Source: Ramazzottius varieornatus (lineage: Eukaryota; Tardigrada; Eutardigrada; Parachela; Ramazzottiidae). Taken from it: a DNA stretch of 64,000 nucleotides. The position numbers were made by a program, and so were the translations under genes. This document shows positions 1 to 11,275 of this stretch, in pieces (the stretch's first letter is position 1; each line of letters starts with the position of its first letter). The stretch lies in assembly GCA_001949185.1 (NCBI GenBank), contig BDGG01000006.1, forward strand, positions 726,827 through 790,826, given 5' to 3'. The notes under the pieces were generated by a model, which saw only the letters and a list, made by a program, of their open reading frames with translations, made no database searches and was not told where the DNA came from.

Positions 1-2029
1 ACTTGACCAACATCCCGAGTGCGCTGTGCTCCCCTCCAAACTATCAAATGTCACTTCCATGACGAAGTTTCTCGCTACTCGTCCTACTGGTGAGTGCATG
101 GTGGTTCCTCCTACATCAAAGATCTCATAATCCTCCAATCGTACTCACCTACAGTGCGGGGACTTCAAAGCGAGCCGGTACACCGCTTTCCTAACTGGTC
201 AACAAACATTTCTAGGCGTATCCATCAAAGTAGCTGGTGTAATTATACCACGAAGCCAGCTTAGTCTTTGTAATCCCTTTTTTTGAATTTTTTCCGAACT
301 CTCGTGGTGAGGTCTGTACCGCCGAACAATAGTATCATCGGCAATTTCTAGAAAACTTCGACATACGTTGGGGGTTCAATAAGTTTTAGAGCTGTGTTCA
401 CCAGAAAATTGCAGTTTTTCGCAAGAGGTGAAAGCAACTTATGAGCATTACGGCAGAGTTAGAGGCGAGGTTGAAAAGTCATTCGCTGAAAACAGGTTTG
501 TAAAATACAAGGGAGGTTTCTGGAGTGCTTAACGGTCTTGAAGAAATGTAAGTTTGAGTTTGACTTCAGCACTGGATAGAAGAGGTAAGTCTGGTGGCTG
601 GTCTGGGCAAAATGAAGTCAAACCTGACGGCTGTCAAGGCTCGAAGAAAATCTCAGTTCTACACGAAATCACAGTGCGCAATAAAACGGGGTGAAACTAG
701 CTGCGCTATCGATCACCAGCCGGATTTTTGAAATTTTTCTGTTTTCTCCTCCGCGTTCCATTTAGAACAAGAGTTCGCCTTTACTCTATATTCCCTTCAG
801 ACTTTGATTGTCGGAGCCATACCTAGACTAAGGCCGGGAATGCCGCGAACATTCCTACCCATACGAGTCCAGAATTGCAGTAGAGGGAAAATCCCGCCCA
901 AACATTAACCCCCGGGAACGTCCGCCTGGGAAGACCGAAATCGCTAATCGCGGTGGGAATTACAATTGATACCAGTAATAAGCATAAAAATATAAGGCCG
1001 AACATAAGTGTATCCACCGACTTCCAGTTCTCGAGAATGTCTTTCTGATACAGCGGTAGTGTTTTCTAGCGTGACTAGAATTTTTCCGTTTTCGTACTGA
1101 TTCATGTTGGGTCGCGTGGCACTCTGGACCCTCGGTCTATAAGGGCGTACTTCTTCCTTAATTGTTGATTCTAACTACGCAGTCCGAGCGTGCTCGAGAC
1201 ACCGTACGACATGACAGATACCACAGCTCAGTTTTTCCGCAAACACATTACGTCAGTTACCACGCTCTCACTACGCTTTAGGCATCAGGTTGTATATACG
1301 TTCATACGCTTCTTCTAATGCTTTCATTGCTCTGTACACGCGCGATGGGTAATTAAAAGACAGTAAAGTTTATGGGACAGGCGGAAAGGACGGTAAAATG
1401 GAACTTCAACCGTGGAAAGTGGTGAAAAGTACATTAGTATATTAGATGTATTGGAAATGCTGTTCAATAAGACGATCAATGATCGGAACAACAACCAAAG
1501 CGGTTACATAGTCGCTATCCTTGCATGTTCCAGTCCTCATCAAAACCAGGTGCGTAAATTGCGGCACGCATCATTTTTCTTTCGGATCGTGTGAGTGATC
1601 AGTCAAGTAATTCTCTCTGTTTTGTCGTGCTTTTCCCATGTCGCCGAAAGTAAGTACTGAACGTATTTTGAATTTTTTTAAAGTCAGAAATTTAGAAAAT
1701 TTCGCCGGCATCCTTTCTCTATTTGCAGTTCGAGTGATACTGGAAGTGCTCCTTCTTTTGTTTCAGAAGTCGCCAGATTCTGAAATAATCTACCTTTATC
1801 CTTTCACTTTTTTTGGCTGAATGTAACTATGGGATGATCCTGTGGAATTTTTAGCCTGTGTTTTAATTACGTTCTCGTATACCGTAATTTGAAAAGACTG
1901 ATTCAATAAATAACTCAAATAATTAATAGATTTAGGAATTAAATAATTACGTTCCCAGGCCAAGTCAGACCCCCAGCACACCCTTGGTCGAAGCGCTAAA
2001 AAACCATCTATCCCAAGGACAAGTTGAGT
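1..2029. other. Region without a recognised gene
   Basis: I see no gene I can support here. The most protein-like stretch is on the minus strand at 823-1017. It encodes about 64 aa with a hydrophobic N-terminal segment and further hydrophobic stretches, and could be one exon of a membrane protein. It has no recognisable motif, no convincing flanking splice sites and no linked exons. The rest is A+T-rich and uneven in composition, as in intergenic DNA. Confidence 0.4.
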
Positions 2030-2651
2030 TAGTGCTGGCAACGATCGCATCGAAATATATCAAACCTTTGCGATAAAATATGCGGCAGATATCGTATCGA
2101 AAGTATCGATACGAGACTCATGTCAAATAACAAAATAAAATTTTCGGCGATATCGTATCGCGCCATGTCGATATATTTTCGATATAGCGTTATTTTGCTG
2201 GATGGCAAACTCGTCAATTATATCAATTTTGCTAAAGACTACAGTTGATTTCGAAGCCGTGATTCCGGCCACGGTATGCCGAGCAGGCGAGCACGCTCCG
2301 CCCATTCGGTTTTGGTACTAACTATTCAGGTTTCCATGTATTTGAAGTCTTGGACTCTTGGTACCGCCACGTCCTTGCTGTATCCGACGCTTTCGATCTT
2401 ACTGATACTTTATGTGGAAATCGGCTTCTTGGGTTCTTGGCCTTGAACCAAGTAGAATTCTGAAAAAACTCTAATTGCAAAAATATTGATATATCGCTGC
2501 GATATGAAACGATATATCAAGAATACGGTATGGGGAGAATATCATATCGAAATATCGATACCGAACGAATATCGAAGACCGCGATAAAATACCTGCGGAT
2601 ACTTTATCGAAAAATATCGTGTTGAATTTTATTGCAGTTTTGCCAGCACTA
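2030..2651. mobile_element. hAT-like MITE rich in ATCGAT-type palindromes
   Basis: The ends are a perfect 12-bp inverted repeat, TAGTGCTGGCAA at 2030-2041 and its complement at 2640-2651. The flanking octamers AGTTGAGT and GGTTGAGC agree at six of eight positions, which fits an aged 8-bp duplication of the hAT type. The interior carries many copies of ATATCG, TATCGA and CGATAT, making short nested palindromes. No transposase is encoded, so the element is non-autonomous. Confidence 0.6.
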
Positions 2652-2844
2652 GGTTGAGCCGCAGTTCTTGAACGGATTTCGAAATTGTACAGAAAACTCA
2701 TGACGCGTCCTTCTTCTCTGAAATTTAGTCCAAAGACACCTCATGTACTTATAATTGTTCTTTGCAAATTTGGTAGAAATCGCACTTGTACTACAGAAAT
2801 TGCTGGAAAATTGACAGACGGCTCGAAAATCGGAGTCAGTTTTT

Positions 2845-3296
2845 GGAAAGTGCTCCGCACACCACCTTTCGCCACCGTAGTCTCCTAATACCACCTTTTG
2901 ACCACCGTTTGTCTGGACGTACCATCTTTCGTTCACTACAGTCAATCAATCAGAATTCAATATCTCCGCGCCCCACTTTCGTTTCAAAGAGATGCGTGAG
3001 GGCGGTTACAAATGAGGATTAGTTTCAGGACGCGCACCACTTTGAACTTAATCTACGGCTTGAAGTATCCCAAGAAGAAACGTCTAGTAGTAGCGACAGA
3101 AATTGTGGTAGCAGTTCCAAGAGCAATACAGTGTGGATGGGCCAAGTGACCACCACCTCGTGATATTCACGGCGCTCTCGACTGCGTGTGGGTGGTTCCT
3201 CACTATTCTTTTAGTATCCCTGGTATTAGGAGACTATGGTGGTGAAAGGTGGTGTGACGAGCCTATGGCGGTGAAATGTGGTGTGCGGAGCCTTCC
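2845..3296. mobile_element. Small inverted-repeat element (MITE), class unknown
   Basis: The ends pair as inverted repeats around the shared core CTCCGCACACCAC. A second inner pair (CACCACCTTTCGCCACC near 2863, complement near 3245) extends the pairing by about 35 bp, so both ends carry subterminal CCACC-rich repeats. I could not find a clear target duplication. Reading frames crossing the element are incidental. Confidence 0.55.
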
Positions 3297-3792
3297 CCAT
3301 TATATTTAGCTAACTGCTGAAGGCAATTTTTTACGTACCATTTCATAGCCTACTGATTTGACTTGCGATTACGTATCCTCAGAATGCAGTGCACAAATCT
3401 GGTTGACGATCCGTTTGGAATTTCAGCTTCAAATATTTATGGCTGTAGTAGCAGCACGCTATGTGATCCGACCTTCAATTGTGAGAAAAGGCCGTGAAAG
3501 GGAACAGACAATAATATGCAACACGCAGAGAAAAACTTCGGTGCATGAATCAGACCGAAAATACTACGGCGAGAACAAGGAAGCTATCAGGTTCACAGAT
3601 CTTCATCCTCTCGTACAGAACTGAGACTATTTTTATCGATGCTCTTAAGTCGATTATCAAGAGCCGCGGTGAATTTCCCTTTGACTTGAGCTTCGGTGGT
3701 TGGCACGTTCGTCCATTTTCCGCCAGCTGTGCTTTTCTGCTGTGCGGCAAATTTATGGACATGTTCTGTGGAAGATGAAAGCCATACGAACA

Positions 3793-3950
3793 TTAGTGTA
3801 TTCCCTCGATTGTTTCGTGAATCACGTGACGTTTGACGTAAATTACTCATGCGTTGATTTTGTCAAGACACGGGCACCTTTCTAGCCCCGCCGGGTAATA
3901 TTTACGTCGACCATCACGTGATTCGCGAAACAATCGAGGCAATACAGTAA
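3793..3950. repeat. Palindromic MITE, about 158 bp
   Basis: Two arms of about 38 nt are inverted copies built around CCTCGATTGTTTCG and AATCACGTGA, with few mismatches, separated by a loop of about 80 bp. The ends read TTAGTGTATT and AATACAGTAA. It would fold into a long hairpin and has no coding content. Confidence 0.6.
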
Positions 3951-4482
3951 TCTCTCTTCACGACATCGGACTGCGACCAGGGTGGTTTCGGACTGCGACG
4001 TCGCGTCCACATTAGGGCCGAAGGCAACAAAGCGAAGGATATGCTCATGGCTTACCTAAGAAATTCTCGAAGTTTTTCTTTCCGAACATCTTTACAAATC
4101 CGACACCTTTCACCTTCTTATCTGCCAATGCCAAAACATCTTCCGAAGGAACCAGGATATTTCACATTAGCTTGCGGGCGTATTCGTCCATATCCTTCGC
4201 TTTTTCTTGCAGCTCTTGTAATTTTCGTTTCTTCACCCAGATGTCGGATTTTCCCAGGCGCTGGTAGATCGTCTTATCGACTTTCTTCTCGCCTTTGAGA
4301 AACGCCCATTTAATTTCTGGCACTAAGGACAGAACACAGGCATAAGTATTTTCGAAAATGTCGAGCTGAGCAATACCACGGGACGGATGATCGCGTACCT
4401 TTAAGCTTCGGCTTACGCTCTTTGACGGCCCCGAGTTCCTTCAGTATTTGCTCGTACTCTGCAGAATAGAGATCAACAGATC

Positions 4483-4912
4483 GGAGCTCGGCATACAAAC
4501 TGATAGATCTCTTTTCGAATAACGAGCGCTTTCAGGCTATAACATTGTAAACGTGCGCAACTTGGGGATAATAATTTCGACAGAATGGTTCCTCAAATTG
4601 GCGCTCGCAGCCGGTCAATAATATCGAGAAATTACGCCACTTGGGAAGACAGTTCGACCAGATCCCTTTGCACGTGACGCACACTTTCAGCCAATAGTAC
4701 CGTAAGCTTGCGTCACTCCAGGATAGTAATTCCGAGATAATGGTTCTCGAAGTGGTGCTCGCTTCCAGCTACTAATATCGGCCAACGTGCGCCACTTCGG
4801 AAAACAGGCCGGAAAAGATCAGATTGTAAATCAGCGCAGGCTTTCCAACCAGCAACAAGGGAAACGTGCGCCACTTAAGAAACGTCCTGCTCGAGTTTTT
4901 GTGCCGATCTGC
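4483..4912. repeat. Modular palindromic repeat, about four modules, intronic
   Basis: The left end begins GGAGCTCGGCA and the right end carries GCTCGAGTTTTTGTGCCGA. Between them are about four copies of the hairpin module whose arms read AAGTGGCGCACG and CGTGCGCCACTT, with degenerate spacers. It lies within the intron 5298-4459 of the interrupted host gene. Confidence 0.65.
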
Positions 4913-5204
4913 CCAATCTTTTGCCTTTCCGGCCAAGATCTTAATATATTACTGATCACTCCTTGGTTTACCTTTAGCCTTCTTCAAATGAAAGGAACGA
5001 TAAACTTTGCATTTCTCCGTTTCATCCATACCGTCCGTGATGGGGAGAGTGGTCGGATGAATGATGGCCGGCATCACTGCAAAACCCTAATTAATCTGCT
5101 GTAAAAGCAGCCAGTAATTAGTTCTGGTGTTAGAAAAAATGTTACACTGTTATAAGTTACGAAAATTCAGCCGTCACTAAATGATTTGAAAACGATCGCA
5201 TATC

Positions 5205-5550
5205 CAAGTGACGCACATTTCCAATAATTTACAGTGGAAGCGTGCGGCTCCTGGGATGACAACTTTGTTCAGATCATTTGCCGACGCCCAAAATTTACCA
5301 GACTCCCGCGTCTTCTTCCGACGACTATCTTCCTCTGAGTCCAGTTCGGAGTCTGAGCCCTGTTCAACATTTTCGCGCGCTACAACAACACCAGGTCGAA
5401 TACTGGAAACCGTCAATCACGAACATGCTGAAACTGATTTAGGTCGTCCGCGGACCCGGCACACAAGCCTAACATCATGGTTAACCATAGTGGCGCATAT
5501 TTATGGATCTATTGCCAATGAACGTGCGCCACTTGAAATCGTTTTCTGTC
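5205..5550. repeat. Two diverged modules of the palindromic repeat
   Basis: One module is at about 5208-5250 (AAGTGACGCACA with CGTGCGGCTCC) and one at about 5490-5545 (TAGTGGCGCATA with CGTGCGCCACTT). They flank and partly overlap the 5402-5299 exon region of the interrupted gene and lack the outer GAGCTCGG ends, so they are probably fragments. Confidence 0.45.
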
Positions 5551-5735
5551 GATTATTTTTACCGCGCACTCATTTTTGATATCGTATCACCCAAAATATC
5601 TCCATCAACACACTCATATTTCAAAGAAATATTTTACGAATGACTGGGGTTGACTTGACTTCTGGTCCACGCGTCCAGTCGTTCTCGCTCCATTCATCTT
5701 CATTCTCAACCTCTCCAAATTCCGCACTCTTGGAC

Positions 5736-5826
5736 GGCATATGCTAAAACCGGGGCCTGGACTGATCGGTGGATCCCTGTATCTGGATTCTGTATCTGGA
5801 TTACGCCTGGATCTGTACTCTGTATC
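5736..5826. repeat. Left terminal inverted repeat of the MULE
   Basis: Begins GGCATATGCTAAAACCGGGG and continues through repeated TGTATCTGGATT units towards 5826. Its reverse complement matches 11184-11275 with about ten differences, including one small gap. The 9-bp target duplication precedes it at 5727-5735. Confidence 0.8.
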
Positions 5827-6056
5827 TGGACTATCATATTTCAAAACGGAGGTGACAGGTGAATGAAAAAAATTTTTTCACAAGGAACCACCGAAAAAAA
5901 TCCCTAAATAAGACGGACAGAAATTCAGAAAACTGAAAATCCGGAATAAATTTTTGAACGAGGGGTACGGGTATCATCCATAAAACATTAATGGTAATAG
6001 GATAACAATAATTGATAAATTGTAGAGAAAAACTTTACCAGATATTTAAACCTGTC

Positions 6057-6872
6057 TCAGATGAATCTCAAACCGTTGTAGACAGGGCGTCTGTCGCGTC
6101 TTCCCCCTCTCCTTTCTGTCTTTCTTTTTCCTACCTCTGGGCACGCTTTCACCATAGCATACTTGACCGAGTTCTGGATCGATTTCTGATCAGACAGGCT
6201 CAGCTCCGCGTAGTTCTTTTCTTTGAAGAAGGAGACAGCAAGGCGTTCATACAGAACATCAGAGTAAACAAAGCTTTCCGCGTCTTCTTCCACCATCGCT
6301 CTTATCGCATGTGTTAATGATCCTGTTGGCTTTAATGGAATTTCTTTTGTTGCGGTTTCAACAGCCGCATGCACGGGCGCGGTAAAAGTAGTAGGTAGCG
6401 GATTGGACGCAGGAGAATGCGCATACGTAAACATGTCGCAAAGCCGATTATGTTTTGTTTGCAGTTTCGCCTTCCTAATATTCCTCAGATATCGGTCGAC
6501 AGTTTCAACTGAGTTTTGCAAATCTTCCGCAATTTACCAGCTGTGTTCTTCCGAACCGTAATTCTTCCACATGACAAGGTACTGCTTTACTCCGTTTTCC
6601 GTCCTGTCCGCGATTATTCCGTCCACTTCATATTCCAAAGGACCTTGATCTTCCACTAGAACAACGAGGAGAGGGGGCGGCGGCGATGAAAATCTTGGTA
6701 ACTGACGTTCCTTCACTGGCACAACAAAGTCCAAGGGTCGCATTTTCAAACGACAATATTTTTGATCAAGTTCAGTAGGAAATGCAAATACCGATGTTAA
6801 GACCAAACGTAAAATTCGGGCGCAGAGTGAACTCTGACTAAATGAGCGCATTAGCGCGATCGGATTTACCAA
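6057..6872 (-). pseudogene. Chromodomain ORF carried by the MULE, with a nonsense codon
   Basis: Upstream of 6536 the frame encodes a chromodomain: YEVDGIIADRTENG, then YLVMWKNYG, then the helix entry EEHSW. The next codon is TAA (6536-6534), and the same frame continues as IAEDLQNSVETVDRYLRNI, the expected C-terminal helix. A single substitution in a codon such as GAA would explain the stop. The remaining ~130 residues run to 6057 and end in an Arg-rich tail; I do not recognise them. A tiny GT-AG intron of about 29 nt could also remove the stop but would be implausibly short and would delete helix residues. It lies downstream of, and in the same direction as, the transposase inside the same inverted repeats, so it is likely element cargo. 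Chromodomains bind methylated histone tails, so a targeting role is possible but is inference. Confidence 0.65.
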
Positions 6873-7062
6873 GGAACGAATAACACGAAATGACAGAATA
6901 CTGGTCGGTGGCTGACCGTAGCTAACCTCGCCCGGTTAGAAACGACAGTCACTACCCGGTTCAAAATGACAAACTGGACAGCTGATTTCCTGTTGTCAGT
7001 TCGAAATACCGTGGCAAAAACTTTTCGCTAAGTCATACAACGGTTGACTGAAGACGCAGAAT

Positions 7063-10000
7063 TTAGACAAAAAACTTTACTGTGGCTAATTTCGAACTTA
7101 GACCTTCTTTCCGGTGAAATGCTTCAAAAAACTTTTTGTGGCTTGGCTCAAACGATTCTTTGTCCTCGGTTCGATTCACGATGTCGGATAGGTTGAATTC
7201 TTTGTCGTGCTTCTCAACGCATTTTGCGTTAGCGTGGAAGTAAACCGGAGAAACTTTTCCATTTTGTTCTTGATTGTTGTTCTTGAAGGATCGTATCATC
7301 TGATTGACGACGACCAGGTCTTTCGGGGGACTGGGTGCATTACCGTCCAACCGGAACTCGGTATGACAACCAAAGCGCTTTTTCACACTTCCGTGACAGC
7401 CAGACAGAAAACGAAGCTCGTAAGTGAATGGCTCGACAGCTGCAACGGAATTCTTGGTTCGCTTCTTCGCTGTGTTCTCTGCGGCTGTTCGATAAGCCAA
7501 GGCCTTACCTGAAACCGACCAGCATCACACAACCGTTCCGCTACCATGAGGTCAGAAAAGATGAAATACCTTCAGCAGAAGTTAAAGTTGAAACCTGCGA
7601 CGTCTTTTCGGTAGTTCCAAGTCCGGTTGTGACGTTTTAGTCCAGTGCCTTTTGCAAGCTGGAATGACGCAATCTTGTCTAACGGGGCCTCGGACTTCCG
7701 TTTGTTGTGCCACATTGCGTATGCCGCGCTGACCTTCTTGACGGCAGTGACAGCCAGCGCTTGTTGACATATCTTCCCAACTCTGTATGGAAGACAAGTT
7801 TTGCGTCGCAGGCTACCTGTCCGGTCTTCGAGTTAATGGTAACGGTATGAAATTGATTTCTGCTGCTGTGACTGGCCACAATGAAGCACATGCCGTCATC
7901 ACCCGGCGCAGCGGTGATATACTTCTTGTTCTCCATCAAAGCCCGCGCTTTCACTTCGAGCTGAAGATGCTGTCCACCTTGTATATTCGCAAAGCCATCG
8001 AGCAGTGACGCTTCAGAGTCAACAGGGGAAGCACGAGGGGAGGAAGCTTCGGGCAGAGTCTTCTGAGTGAGCTCGAAAATTTCGCCCTCCAAAGAATCCT
8101 CAACGATAACCACGTCTACTTCCTTCTTCAACACAGGCTGAGTGTGTATCTTTCTCAGAAGCTTCTTTCTGTCTTTTTCCGATTGTCTAATTAAAGACTT
8201 AGAACTATTCACTTTCGAATTTAACGACGAAAGGGACGAGACTACCGCCTGATCACTTACACCCGAAAAAAATCTGTGGCCCGGACTTTCAGATGGTTGT
8301 ATTGGTCGAGCAGATCCATTCCAGGTGTTCGGTCGATCAGCGTCTCTTCAATGTCCTCTTCTTGTTTCTGCACGAGCTTCTGCATTGCCTCAACCAAGGG
8401 AGTGAGCTTCACCTTCTCTTTGCCTGTCTGCCGCTATATTACGGAGTTTATACATTCGTTTGCGTTCTGAGTATGGACGTCCAAGTTCAGCTGACAAGCG
8501 ATCCGTGTCGACAGCGACATGCAGTTCTGTATCAGGTGCTCTTTCTTCTCCTTGAAGTACGAGACAAAGTCAGCGCCTTCTTCCATGATCGCAGTCCATT
8601 TCTCATACAGGGCACCAGCAGCAGTCTCGAAGTCTCCCCCTGCACAGTCCACCAAACCAGCCGTCTTGTCTGTGCCTTGCTTCTTTCCGAAGATGTCTTG
8701 AATGACCTGCATAGAGACGTCAGGTTCTTCCCCAAGGGCTTCTTCTCTGTTATCGCGCATGTGTATGTCAAAGGGAAGATGGTTCGCCGCTGGAAAGAGA
8801 TCTTTGAACGGCTGGTACAAAGCCGGATCACTATCAGTGCCATACACCTTCAAGTCTACCAACTCAGGACAATGTTTCTTCAGAGAAGCTGCCATCTGCC
8901 AGTACGTCGCCCGCGACTTGTCTTGATGGATGAAGATAGCACCTGAACATGAACAGGTTAGCTTCACAAATGTTTTTGATAAGCAGTGGACTATCAATAC
9001 CGAAACTCCTTTAGTATCATCGTTAATAAAACTTACCGAGCATGACTGGATGATCCCCGATATTGGCAGATCTCGACCGAAGAAGCAGGTGTCGATACGT
9101 CACAGCAGTAACGAAGAACTTTCCCACGTTAAACATGGTGTCGACGCCAAGCACAGAAGAATTATCAGCATTCGTGCAGAATCGTACCATGTCATCGAAC
9201 TGTCTCTTTGTTGCGCGGAAGATGAAGAGCGATGGGACTGCGTGGATTTCGTTGATGAATCTGAGAGACGGAAAGTCGAATTCTTTCTTGCATTTTTCTT
9301 GAAGTCGCATGATGTCATCTACTGGCTGCGCGTCTTGAGTTAAATTTCGGATTTTTTTCGTGCCGGTTGGGATACTAGCGGGGTTCTTTACTGTGTAGAT
9401 CTCATCGCGATCCTCTTCAAAGGTCTTCAGAGCGATGCCGCGGTCTTGGCTCTTTAATGACTTCTTCACGCTTTGATAGCTTCGGCTTTAAGGCTTTGAT
9501 CCGTGTCGACGGTTACCACGATGTGAAGGTTCGAAGGAATGTGCCTCCTTGTCAAACTGGTAATACAGGAAGGAGTAATCACACTTGGCATGGCTGTCGT
9601 CGTGAGCGCGAATGTACACTCGTCTGAAGTCTTTGGACGAGTTGCAGATCCAAGTCTGTCGAGTGAACCAGTATCCCTCTTCATCAGCGTTGTACTCTTC
9701 CTTCGTTGCGCTCATCAATTTACCTTCGGTGCGGGTGAAATAGGAGGAGCGCGGACCGTGTGTTGCAGAATATGCTCTGCTACCGTCGGAGAGAACATCA
9801 CGCGGATCAGTCAGCGACTTCTCATGCATGATGAACACACAATGATCTTCTGGTCTAAATGGCGGATCTTTCGCGACAGGATCGATTTCCAAATGGACGT
9901 CCAGTAACAGCTGGACAGCATCAAACGTGCCGACTGTCTGGTTCCTTCCTCGACTGAAGCAGTCTGTGTTAGCGTACTTGCAAGGCGAATATCCCAAGCT

Positions 10001-10728
10001 ACGTCTGAAAACAAGTATCAACAGTCACTTGTTAATTTCTGAACGTGGTTTGTCTTGTGAATCGGGTAATCGCAATTATCTAATTAAAAGTTCGCAATTA
10101 AATTTCTGATGCGAAGCTAGTCTTAAACCAGAACCGGCTCACCTGAGCTCATCAACGTCCTCTGGATCAAGGTTGAACGATTTTTCTGCTTCCGGTGTCT
10201 CCTTGTGTTCGGAACTGATGGTCTGGTAATCATCGGTTTCTTTGAATGCTGCCTTCAAATTCCTCCGCGCACCTTGATCTTCTTCGTCACTGCTGTCGAG
10301 CGTGATGACATCTTTACTTGGCTGCTTCTTTCCGGTGATTGAGAGTACGGTTGACTGACTTCCCGACAAGTACGCGCTCAAGTTTCTTTTGAAGCCCCGA
10401 TCAATCTAGAAGACCATCAGACCATCGCATGTTGAAATTGAGATTATAGAGGTTATCGTGTTCGTATTAGGATAACTAATTAATGCCTTACCGCTTGAAA
10501 CGACGATGGTTTTTTAATGGGGCTGTTTGGCAAACTGCTTTCACTTTCGGGATTATACGGCACAAGCATAGGATATCTGCAACCCAAAAGCGTGATGGTC
10601 AATATTCAATCTGTTTTCATGATCTGATATTTTTCTAATGGCTTAATGGCTAAAACGCGAATGTCCGCTTACGATGATTTATCTCTGCTGTCGTTTTCAG
10701 CCTCATTTCCGCTGGATGACTCCTCCAT
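7063..10728 (-). pseudogene. MULE-type transposase, six exons, degraded
   Basis: Exons: 10728-10673, 10576-10492, 10405-10143, 10004-9037, 8942 to about 7580, and 7508-7063. The start encodes an acidic, Ser-rich leader. The fourth exon ends with the first catalytic region (GVDTMFNVGKFFVTAVTYRH, then GDHPVMLG). After a clean intron the fifth exon has FIHQDKSRATY, then GTDSDPALYQPF, then NANECINSVI, matching the D, D and E positions of MULE-like transposases. A SWIM-like segment follows. The last exon has a Cys-poor tail with GCHGSVKKRFGCHTEF. Lesions: TAA at 9485-9487, TAG at 8434-8436, a 1-nt frameshift in a T run near 8264-8270, and a 1-nt deletion near 7775 in the SWIM segment, where one Cys and one His also look replaced. 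It is not functional as it stands. Confidence 0.75.
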
Positions 10729-11183
10729 GACCCAAAATTGGCGACCAAGAGGCAGAATAACACTCCCGAAAATATCGGATTAAGCTTCAAATAACAGTAC
10801 CAAAAAGACGGAAATGAGGAACAAAACGTCGACCGTTATTGCATTTGTGCATCAGACACTGATGAAGCAATATCGCTATCGTGTGAGCGCCAAAAGATTT
10901 CTTATTTAAGGCTGATCCTTCACTTCATTGTCTGTAAAAAATCTCCCTACAGCTTTGTTGTTCTGTTGCAGACTGCCCTTCACGGTCTCAACATTAGGAG
11001 CGTGATAAGCCGGTCGAGTTGCATCGGTGGCCGTTACTGCGTAGTTATGTGAATTTACGTACAGAGACAACATTCCATTTTTGTAGAATATTATTCGGAA
11101 AATTTTCGGCTGCATATTGTATTTTTAATTTTTAAAATGTACGTGGATTTCCCTGGATTTCCCCTGTATCTGGATTTCCCCTG

Positions 11184-11275
11184 GATACAGAGTACAGATC
11201 CAGGGGAAATCCAGATACAGAATCCAGATACAGGGATCCACCGATCCAGTTCAGGCCTTGGTTTTAGCATATGCC
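11184..11275. repeat. Right terminal inverted repeat of the MULE
   Basis: Inverted partner of 5736-5826, ending GGTTTTAGCATATGCC at 11275 and followed by the target duplication CTCTTGGAA (11276-11284). Just inside it, 11150-11183 contains further CCTGGATTTCC-type units in inverted arrangement, so the inner border of the repeat is fuzzy. Confidence 0.8.

Larger units (their letters stand above)
5736..11275 (-). mobile_element. Mutator-like (MULE) DNA transposon, 5.54 kb, with TIRs and TSD
   Basis: The ends are inverted repeats of about 92-95 bp (5736-5826 and 11184-11275), roughly 90% identical by eye. The outermost bases are GGCATATGCTAAAACC. The element is flanked by CTCTTGGAC (5727-5735) and CTCTTGGAA (11276-11284), a 9-bp direct repeat with one mismatch; 9 bp is the usual MULE target duplication. 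The cargo is a multi-exon MULE-type transposase and a chromodomain ORF, both on the minus strand and both broken. This copy therefore looks non-autonomous but fairly young, because both its ends and the host exon remain legible. Confidence 0.8.

Noticed and set aside
2649-2945. 98-codon minus-strand frame
   Set aside because: Lies mostly within and beside inverted-repeat elements, with no motif and no splice context; likely chance.
8261-8270. Possible intron donor GTAAGT in the transposase
   Set aside because: The only nearby acceptors would make introns under 20 nt. A 1-nt loss in the T run explains the frame change better.
8293-8946. 217-codon plus-strand frame over the MULE
   Set aside because: Antisense shadow of the transposase exon, with no domain of its own.
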